From: Parapristionchus giblindavisi
Taxonomy: Eukaryota; Nematoda; Chromadorea; Rhabditida; Diplogasteridae
Reading direction: 5' to 3'
Length of the DNA stretch: 64,000 nucleotides
Assembly: GCA_943737045.1 (NCBI GenBank)
Contig: CALSFV010000153.1
Span: forward strand, 1-64,000
This document shows, one piece after another, positions 56,356-64,000 of this stretch. Both the position numbers and the translations under genes were made by a program. The stretch's first letter is position 1. Each line of letters opens with the position of its first letter. The notes beneath the pieces are model-generated. The model made no database searches, was not told where the DNA came from, and saw only the letters and a list, made by a program, of their open reading frames with translations.

Positions 56356-57004
56356 AGGAGTCCGGAATGATCCGTGATCAGAAGGCGCGTCTCCGCTTTC
56401 GCCCATACTCCGCCTCGACGCGCGTCCATTGCCGCGTTTCCGCGACGTCGACGCAACGATCGGCTCCTAGCACGACATATGATCAATTGGATTACGGTAT
56501 CAATCGATAATCAACCAATCAATCAATACCTGCGGTGCGGCAATCGTATTATCACATGCCCCCTCCTCCTTCATTCGCTGGTCTACCACGTCGGGGTGAG
56601 GATGATGCCTTGTCGAGCATGCTGATGAGCTGGTACATGAGCGGCTACCACACTGGATACTATCAGGTAAAGCATACCAGTTGCTAGTCGCATACCAGTG
56701 CTAGTGAGATTATCAAACACCACTGATTTGTCGAGCAAGATGCTGTAATCAAGCTCAAGTTAAAAAGCTGGCAAGGACTTATTTTTTACGGAACCCCAGA
56801 GAGATTAATGAATAAAGGGCTAATTTAGAAATTACAAAAAAAACGAACATTGATTGACATAAAAATATAACACGTTAAAATATTGTTGAATTGGCGCATG
56901 TGTTGATTCAGTGCAGCAAGAAATCATCAGACTGAAATAGACCTTGGCCAAAATTCATTCGCAATGATTTTCAGGCGATGCAGGATCTCAGAGGCAACAA
57001 GTAG
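56356..57004 (+). pseudogene. smn-1: smn-1 fragments: inverted exons 7/6, then exons 8 and 9 of copy E
   Basis: Minus-strand exon 7 (56356-56466, 111 nt, no stop) and part of exon 6 (56530-56554) are an inverted copy of copy E. They abut plus-strand exon 8, which has lost its acceptor and first codons (56557-56666; [22 protein letters not shown] box intact, donor GTAAAG). Exon 9 (56975-57004, AMQDLRGNK-stop) follows with a normal acceptor. The plus-strand parts are the natural 3' end of copy E. Confidence 0.8.
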
Positions 57005-58123
57005 ACAGGAACAAAGATCAAAGATCAAAGATCTTCATCTTTCCCTTCATCAATCGTCTAATCATTCCAGTTCTATTCGCGTATATCGCTAAATTATTAT
57101 ATTATCAAGCCCATATGTGGTTTCAAATTGACTAATTTTGGCAGTTTGTTCTACGTTTTTTTGATAAAAAGTTTTGAATCGATTAAAACCCTTCCTTCAG
57201 TAAATTAAAAAAATTAAATTAGTCTTGTTAGTCAAAAATTAGTCAAATTAAATTTTGTAATCTCTTTGATTTCGGATGGTTCATTTTCTCAGTTGGATTT
57301 CTGTGGATAAACGTTTACTGTGATGTTCGTACATGAAAATTGATTAAATTTACTTTATCATGATAACAACTGACAAGAAGAGAAACATAGGAAACAAACT
57401 TGTGATACCGGACTAGGAAATTTCGCTCTTTGCCTTTGGTCTCGCACATTCTTATACTGATAAGGTTGATCTTTGATCTTTGGTCTTTGATCTATCTAAC
57501 CTCTTGAACGAATGAATCGGTGTGACATCGAAACCGTTACGCATCATCATCATCACTTTCTCTTATTATTATTTGTTACGCTCTCTAAACAAAGGAAGTG
57601 AGAGAGCATTGCCAGAGCGGAGAGTTTCAAATTAGCTCGGGCTGTGCCTTTAATCCCCAAAATATACTAACTTTTGCACAATCAGCTCTCGTGGGAAATG
57701 CGCTAGGTTTGGTTTAATTTTTTCAATGTGAATTTGATTGAGCAGCTATGGTCGTCATTATCGTCTTTAGAATGCTTCAACGATCATTTGTGCTTGAGCT
57801 GTTACGCGAACATTGCGGGTTGTGCATATGGGAGTACTTTAAAAGAATTTAATTTTAATTTCTCTCTCTCTCTCTCTCTGACTTTCCCGCGACATTCGCG
57901 CAGCAGCCCACGCACAAATAAGCACAATAGATCAATCCAATTTGATGATTTTCAATTTGATTGGTGCTAAACAAACAAAGAATTGTCCATATTGGTCCCG
58001 CAAACACAATTATTGTCACAAACAGACCTTATACCGTTTGGTATCACATTTGACGAGATCTCGATAATCAATCAATAATCTACTAATCAATCAATAATCT
58101 ATTAATCATATTGTCTATTGCAG
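57005..58123. other. smn to tspo intergenic and intron sequence, copy F
   Basis: It contains the GATCAAAGATC run at 57016-57034, the smn 3' flank, a CTCCGC hairpin MITE end (57583-57649, followed by TTAA) and tspo intron sequence with a (TC) run at 57861-57878. No exon is recognised. Confidence 0.4.
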
Positions 58124-58640
58124 CTCTCGCGTAACATGTGGCTCGTAAGCGGCACTGCAGTTGCTGCAACTGTCGCCTTCTTCAAGGTACGGTAGATGAT
58201 GATCCTGAACAGGGCTGTGCGGCAGGGCTGTCCTGAACAGGGCTGTGTGCCGGTTTTTCATTGCCGAAATTGCCGAAAATATTTTTTCGGCAATTGCCGG
58301 TTTGCCGAATTACCGAAAATTTGCCTTGCCGCACAGCCTTGATCCTGAATGGATTATTCGTTAATCGATATATTGATTGACAATACGAATTTATTTATAG
58401 GATTTGATTGCGATTAAGGCGTATTTTTTACTGATTGGGCTAGTTCACTATAGAAGTTGTCGATAATTGATATCAAAACATTGATCAGTTGTCTCTGGTC
58501 TTTGGTCTGTGATCTTTGATCGTTGATCTTTGATCTTCGCCTTTCAGATCCACAAACCAGCGGGTTACTGGATGATTCCGTATGCGGTGTGGACTGGCTT
58601 CTATCTTTACCTGATCCGTCAGATCAAAAAAGGAGAATGA
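58124..58640 (+). pseudogene. tspo-1: tspo last two exons, copy F, frameshifted
   Basis: Exon 58124-58186 (LSRNMWLVSGTAVAATVAFF) and last exon from 58548 (IHKPAGYWMIPYAVWTGFYL). One extra A at 58625-58631 changes the end to RQIKKGE-stop, losing the KENDPVKDL tail. The intron between them holds a hAT-type MITE. Earlier exons are absent. Confidence 0.75.
58210..58341. mobile_element. hAT-type MITE with 8-bp target duplication
   Basis: ATCCTGAA is duplicated at 58202-58209 and 58342-58349. The ends are CAGGGCTGTGCGGC and TTGCCGCACAGCCTTG. The body is built of TTGCCGAAAT/CGGCAATT words. The copy 46912-47292 lacks it. A partial copy at the same tspo position in inverted orientation lies at 58884-58987 (target TTCAGGAT at 58988). 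Confidence 0.8.
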
Positions 58641-59010
58641 TCCCGTGAAGGATCTATGAGGGGTGATTGATTAATTGGAAGAGAATGAATGAGGAGGTTG
58701 GTTTCTCATGCCCTTTGTTAAAGTGTGATCAATCAGTTGACAGAGCGCATAGCCGTTTTTGGTTTGGCGATGAAACATGAATCATGCGGGTTGCCATGTG
58801 CGCATTGGGTTCTGGAGAACGACTTTCACAAGGACTTTTAAATGAGTGGATGAGAGAGCGGCTGTTTGGTTACTTCCTTTTTCCAAACCGACAATAGCCG
58901 AAAAAATATTTTCGGCAATTTCGGCAATTTCGGCAATGAAAAACCGGCACACAGTCCTGTTCAGGACAGCCCTGCCGCACAGCCCTGTTCAGGATCATAA
59001 TCTACCGTAC

Positions 59011-59073
59011 CTTGAAGAAGGCGACAGCTGCAGCGACATCAGTGCCGCTTACGAGATACATGTTACGCGAGAG
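59011..59073 (-). pseudogene. tspo-1: tspo helix-4 exon, inverted copy
   Basis: It reads LSRNMYLVSGTDVAAAVAFF with normal splice sites on the minus strand. The W-to-Y and A-to-D changes, in a helix, suggest relaxed constraint. No last exon follows; the sequence runs into the hAT MITE and then tspo 3' flank. Confidence 0.7.
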
Positions 59074-59547
59074 CTGAAATAGTCAATATGATTAGTAGAT
59101 TATTGATTGATTGATATGACGTCAAGATATCATCGAATCGATTGGCACAATCAAGATTTGATACCAAAAGGTAAACGGTCTGGTTGTGCTAATAATTGTG
59201 TTTACGGGACCAATATGTACATTTATTTGTTTGTTTCGCACCGCGATGGATTCTATAACAAATTTAATTGATCTATTGTGCATATTTGTGTGTGAGTTGC
59301 AGCGCGAATGTCGCGGGAGAATTAGAGAAAGCGAAGTTAAAATTAAACTCGTTTAATGTACTCCCATATGCACCACCCGCCATGTTCGTGTAACAGTTCA
59401 AACACTAATCATCATCGAAACATTCCAAAAACGATATTGAATGTCCCGGTCAATCAAATTCAAATTGAACAAATTAAGCCAAACATAGCACACTACCCGT
59501 TAGAGCTAAACGTGGAAAAGTTAGTCTGGCGAGGAGAGGGGTATTAA

Positions 59548-59662
59548 AGTCACACCCCGAGCAAATTTGAAACGCTCCGCTCTGGCAATGCTCTTTCACT
59601 TCCTTTGTTTACGAGAGAGCGTAGCCAGAGCGGAGAGTTTCAAATTGGCCCGGGGCATGCCT
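59548..59662. mobile_element. small CTCCGC hairpin MITE, TTAA-flanked
   Basis: TTAA lies at 59544-59547 and 59663-59666. The ends are AGTCACACCCCGAGC and GGCCCGGGGCATGCCT. The stem ACGCTCCGCTCTGGCAATGC is mirrored in GCCAGAGCGGAGAGT. Confidence 0.8.
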
Positions 59663-60275
59663 TTAAAGGTAAAAAATGAAACATACACAGCCCAGGTTCT
59701 TCTTCTTTACGAGAGGAATACACGAGGCGACAAATACGAGTTTGGAACCTTAGAGGGCGAGTGCGAGCCGAGTGTCGTTGTAGTCGAAACCATGGAATAA
59801 GTATATTTTTAAAATAATTTAAATAATAATGGTGTAAATATTCCAAATGGAGCATTATATACTTTTTGTAATCTAACTCAATGAGGGGTGCTACTGAAGA
59901 TGGCCAGCCCCATTGACTTTTGAGGTTCACTGTCTAGAACCGAATGACCGAAGCAGTGAATCTCGCCGCTACGAATAACTACTTTTGGTTCGCTAATAAC
60001 CAATTACATGAGTACAATTGCGTATTTATGATATTATTAGGATCTATATCTATTCCAATTATTCAATACCATAGTGCATGGGACAGTAGCATTGTCTACC
60101 CAATCTTAATCTAATTGTAAGGGATACAGCAGAAACGTAAAAATCACAGGTAACAAGGTTAGCAAAAGATGCATCTCTCGCAGTGACTACTGTATCCAAT
60201 GAAACCACCGTACACTTCAGTTCAATCATCAAATAAACTACCGTACTCCTCAGTTGAATCGTCAAACAACCGTAC

Positions 60276-60317
60276 CTCCTCAGTGCTTGTAGCACAGATA
60301 GCTGGCGTATCCGACGG
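60276..60317 (-). pseudogene. tspo-1: tspo exon 2 fragment with stop
   Basis: The minus strand gives VGYASYLCYKH then TGA, where copy A has GGA. The 5' half of the exon is replaced by unrelated sequence. It lies downstream of smn copy D on the same strand, keeping the smn-then-tspo order. The 59.1-60.2 kb stretch otherwise holds intron-like remnants. Confidence 0.7.
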
Positions 60318-61211
60318 TAATCAAGGGGGATTCTTGTTCTCAAACGTTTAGAATGGCATTACAGAAGCAAAAATAATAATAAGAAGAAAGTGATGACGAT
60401 GATGATGATGCGCAACTTTTAGAAGTTAGAAAGATCAAAGATCAGAGATGATAATTCAGTACATGTCCTGGAGAGAAATTACCTAGTTTGATTTCTCGAC
60501 TTTGTTTCCTTCTTGTCATTTTTAACATGATAAAGTAAACTTAATCAATTTTCATGTGCGAACATCACAGTAAACTTTTATGCACAGAAATTCAACAAAG
60601 AAAACGAATCAACCAAAATCAGAGAGATTACAAAAATAAAGATTAAAATTTTTAGAAAAAAGATCGATTCAAGTCTTTTTATCAAACAACGTGAAACAAA
60701 ATGCCAAATTCGTGAAACCAAATATGGGCTTGATAAAAATTTAGCAATAAACATGAGTAGAACTGGAATGATTGGACGATTGATGAAGGTGAAAAAAATG
60801 ATCTTTGATCTTTGTTCCTGCCTACTTGTTACCTCTGAGATCCTGCATCGCCTGAAAATAATTGCGAATCAGTTTTGGAAAAGATCAATTTCAGTTTGAT
60901 GATTTATTGCTGCACTAAATCAACACGTGCGCCAATTCAACAAGTTTTTTATGCCAAACAATATTCGTCCAATATCTAAATTTCTCATTTCATTCATTAG
61001 TTTTCTGTCAATAATAAGTCATTGCATCTTTATGACTCAACAATTGCATCTTTCCCGACAAGTCAACGGTGTTTGGTACTCTCACTAGCAACTGGTATGC
61101 CACTAGCAACTGGTATGCTTTACCTGATAGTATCCAGTGTGGTAGCCACTCATGTACCAGCTCATCAGCATGCTCGACAAGGCGTCATCCTCACTCGGAC
61201 GTGGAAGACCA

Positions 61212-61554
61212 GCGAATGAAGGAGGAGGGGGCGGGGCCAGTGAGGGAATATGAAAATAGAGATTATTGATTGATAGATCAGCGAATGAAGGAGGAGGGGG
61301 CGGGGCCAATGATGGAATATGAAAATAGAGATTATTGATTGATAGATCAGCGAATGAAGGAGGAGGGGGCGGGGCCAATGATGGAATATGAAAATAGAGA
61401 TTATTGATTGATAGATCAGCGAATGAAGGAGGAGGGGGCGGGGCCAATGATGGAATATGAAAATAGAGATTATTGATTGATAGATCAGCGAATGAAGGAG
61501 GAGGGGGCGGGGCCAATGATGGAATATGAAAATAGAGATTATTGATTGATACAC
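61212..61554 (-). repeat. 69-bp minisatellite across the smn copy D intron 7/exon 8 boundary
   Basis: Five units start at 61212, 61281, 61350, 61419 and 61488. Each holds the end of intron 7 and the proline codons of exon 8. Because 69 is 23 codons, the minus strand stays open and reads [20 protein letters not shown] repeatedly, joined to the YG box. Confidence 0.9.
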
Positions 61555-61604
61555 AAATATTGATTCAAAGTGTACATTGACAGAGATTCGATCAATTATT
61601 TTAA

Positions 61605-61702
61605 AGGAACACCCCGGAGATAATCTGAAGCTCTTCGATCTGGCAATGCTCTCTTGCTTTTCTACGAGTGTTGCCAGATCTGAGAGTAGTTCTGGTTCGC
61701 CT
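61605..61702. mobile_element. small hairpin MITE in smn copy D intron 7, TTAA-flanked
   Basis: TTAA lies at 61601-61604 and 61703-61706. The ends are AGGAACACCCCGG and GGTTCGCCT. The stem GATCTGGCAATGCTCTC is mirrored in GTGTTGCCAGATC. Confidence 0.75.
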
Positions 61703-63282
61703 TTAATGTTGCATATGTGTAAACGTCATTTTTGAAAGACATTTCCTGTTATAAGACAAGAAAGAAACGAAGAAATAATCAAAATGGAAGATTCCTTACA
61801 GGAGCCCGGAATGATCCGTGATCAGAAGGCGCGCCTCCGCTTCCGCCCATGCTCCGCCTCGACGCGCGTCCATTGCCGCGTTTCCGCGACGTCGACGCAA
61901 CGATCGGCTCCTAGCACGAAATATGATCAATTGGATTACGGTATCAATCGATAATCAACCAATTAATCAATACCTGCGGTGCGACAATCGTATTATCAGA
62001 TTCCCCATCTTCAACGTAATCTTCCTCTCTGAAATCGAAAAAAATAGACTAATTTTCTGGTGTTAATCAATCAATAAAATGTGCCTAAATATAATCAATA
62101 CACTAACGGGTACAAGTCAGCGAGGGCAACGGTCTCGACATTCTCGTAGAAGTCAAAGCACACCTCGGCTGTGCCTGCTGCAGTGTCTACTCGCTGAAAT
62201 CGATTGATATCGATCTTATTGATTTATTTTACTCATTTAATAAACATCTAGTTTCCTTCATCTACTGTTTGCTTGATATAAATAAATTGATTAAATAAAT
62301 ATACAGATACCAACCAAGTATAAGTTTACGACTATCTATACCAAACTAATTATGGAAGAATCGATCGATAGTGAACAGATTACGGTACAAATGGGCAACG
62401 ACTCACTCGGATTACTGCAGGGTACAGAAGATCCTCGTAGGGAGCGGTGCAACGATCACCAATCGACCACTGAAAGACAAATTTAGTGAATCAATAGGCG
62501 TCGAGTTGATTTTGGTCACTTTAAAAATATTTTGATTTTCGTCATTTTAAAAATAGTGATGATAGATTTTAATAAAACACAATAATCAATCAATGTGGCT
62601 AACCTGAACACCCTTCGCTTCCTTAGCATTTTTGACCGGAGCAGCACCTCTTCCTGACCGTGCACCGATCGAATCCTGAATCAATAATTCGTTAAAATCA
62701 ATCAATAATTCATCTTAATCAATCAAATCAATCAATAATTTATTTTAATCAATCAATAATTCAACATAGTCAATCAATAACTAACATAGGCACTTGAGAT
62801 GCTCTCTTCGTACATTCGAATGAGCGCTGTGTCGTCCCAGATCTCAGCCATATCCGATGCGTTCGCGGAATCCTGAAACGAATTCTATTGATCATACGGT
62901 AGATCGACGGTAGATCTGAGAAATCGAAGAAAGATGAGGCAACGTCAGTTATGAACAAGTTGAAACAGCAAATCAACGTCTTTCAGATAACAAGAAGATA
63001 TCACAAACAAAATGCACCCACCCTTGTGAAGACATTCGACATCTTCGCTCTTTCTACAGTACTCTTCTGCTCAACTACAGTATCCTCAACTTCTACTACA
63101 GTATCGCCTTCGGCTCCTACAGTATCCGAGTTCTGCGAACTTCCTTTCTGGAGCAGACCAACTAGCGTGGCAATAAACACTTTCGACTGAAATCGAATCA
63201 ATCGATAACCACATCTGATGTACCGTAATCCATTCAAACTTGTTCCATATAAAGTACGGTAGTCGCAGTCTGCTAACGACAT

Positions 63283-64000
63283 CTTGGCACAACGAACAAT
63301 CGATAAATGATGATTTATTCAATACAAAAATAATAATAATAATAACTCATTGTACAAAAGCTTCCACCATTCACATCTCAAGCGGAAAGGAAGGGGTTAC
63401 GGTATCGTAACCTAGGAACTATACAAATCAATCGATACTCAATAGAGTTACAAAACGAGGTACGAGGGAGGGCTTTCTACTTAAAGGGAAAAGAAGATAA
63501 CTTTTGGTTGGTTGTTAAAAATCAATATTAGAAAATGAAAATCTTAATTAGTACAAAAAGGGGGCAGTCGAGGGATGATGGCAATCGTGGTTGTTGAATC
63601 GGAAGCAGACGAGGACGGAACGAGATGAGAGTGAAAATGAAAAATGTATGCAAATCAAGTGGTACACTGTTAATGTATTATGATATTTCAATCCGCACGC
63701 TTCATATTCCATCATCAAGACAAAAAAGATTTCGTATTCGCTCAATCAATAGTCAGTATCAATGAACACCGTTGCAGTAAAACAAGCTCCTTCACCACTC
63801 GTTTATCAAAAATTGGACCAGTCTTCTTGCTTATAGTGAGCTTTATCGCGAATTTAGTTATTTTTTTAAATTAATTCATTGACAAGACACAAACAAAACG
63901 CGAGTAACCAAACCTTCTAACGTTCTTATCGCTCTCTCATCGATTCATTCGCAAGTCCTTAACCAAGCCAGTCGCCAGAACCCAACTCACACATGACACC
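63283..64000. other. smn upstream block and inverted tspo 3' flank
   Basis: Bases 63283-63670 are the upstream block common to smn copies (ends GTGGTACACTGT). Bases 63680-64000 are the reverse complement of about 47400-47720, downstream of tspo copy E. This keeps the order tspo then smn on the minus strand. The window ends here, so a further tspo copy probably lies to the right. Confidence 0.6.

Larger units (their letters stand above)
50205..56555. repeat. inverted duplication spanning smn exons 6-7 and a foldback element
   Basis: Bases 50205-51120 (smn exon 6 and 7, flank, then foldback sequence) are mirrored by 54520-56555, with 54930-56090 inserted in the second arm. Foldback ends (GTTAGACTCGATCATATTCG at 50505; mirror near 56270) meet smn flank on both sides. 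The inversion is therefore larger than the element. The interior holds the TA MITE and the retrotransposon. Confidence 0.75.
60822..63042 (-). pseudogene. smn-1: smn-1 copy D, all nine exons, exon 8 acceptor lost
   Basis: Exons 63022-63042, 62786-62872, 62604-62675, 62407-62469, 62108-62193, 61974-62028, 61800-61910, 61124-61249 and 60822-60851 (AMQDLRGNK-stop) join in phase to 216 codons, close to C. elegans SMN-1 as I recall it. The Gemin2-binding helix (IWDDTALIRMYEES), Tudor, proline tract and YG box ([18 protein letters not shown]) are all present, with no stop or frameshift. The one problem is exon 8: the base before ATTCCC makes CAT instead of CAG, and a 69-bp repeat without any AG fills the acceptor region. 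A non-canonical or distant acceptor could rescue it, so this might still be a working gene. Confidence 0.8.

Noticed and set aside
61124..61554. CRISPR-like array (regular 69-bp repeats)
   Set aside because: Direct tandem minisatellite without spacers, in a nematode gene; unrelated to CRISPR.

Overview
The window is nuclear DNA from a rhabditid-type nematode (Caenorhabditis, Diploscapter or a diplogastrid such as Pristionchus; I cannot decide which). The reasons are multi-exon genes with TTTCAG acceptors and exact intron phases, a TTTCAG|ATG trans-splice-type start, introns full of TACGGTA/TACTGTA and ATTGATTG words, nematode transposon families, and linkage of an SMN gene with a TSPO gene, which as I recall also lie close together in C. 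elegans. It is not bacterial; there are no operons, CRISPR arrays or bacterial signals.

Left third (1 to about 18.5 kb): one minus-strand ZYG-11-family gene (LRR plus ARM-type substrate receptor of CUL2 ubiquitin ligases). Ten exons join in phase from an ATG at 18476 to 588, about 470 codons; the 3' end lies beyond base 1. Its introns hold foldback and TTAA-flanked elements. The intron between 7691 and 15219 contains a four-level nest: TTAA element, maT-type Tc1/mariner, hAT-type element, tRNA-like TTAA element. Another TTAA element carries a piece of the 5' end of 18S rRNA.

18.5-23 kb: no clear gene. It holds a 760-bp CCCTCT tract, two 5'-truncated RTE insertions (one inside the preceding gene) with clean 11-bp target duplications, and several MITEs.

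23-64 kb: a scrambled array of smn-1 (survival motor neuron) and tspo (translocator protein) units. At least seven smn-1 copies or partial copies occur in both orientations: A 23.2-26.6 kb (-), 2 at 30.8-32.3 (-), 3 at 36.4-37.9 (+), B 38.7-39.7 (-), C 42.6-44.3 (-, exon order scrambled), E 48.6-50.4 (+) with its exons 8-9 displaced to 56.6-57.0, and D 60.8-63.0 (-). Every copy has at least one visible defect: frameshift, stop, missing exons, or a lost splice acceptor. Copy D is closest to intact (216 codons). tspo survives as scattered exons. Where order is preserved, smn and tspo alternate head to tail on one strand.

Copies 2 and 3 form a palindrome with 4.2-kb arms (29999-34179 and 34531-38710) around a 351-bp loop. 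Copies E and D flank an inverted duplication centred on a foldback element holding a TA-flanked palindromic MITE and a CR1/jockey-like retrotransposon. Breakpoints fall repeatedly in foldback or terminal-inverted-repeat DNA, so these elements probably drove the rearrangements.

A recurring theme is the TTAA-flanked element with terminal or long inverted repeats, several carrying tRNA-like A-box/B-box modules and two related structures carrying short acidic ORFs. This is my candidate for an under-described system.
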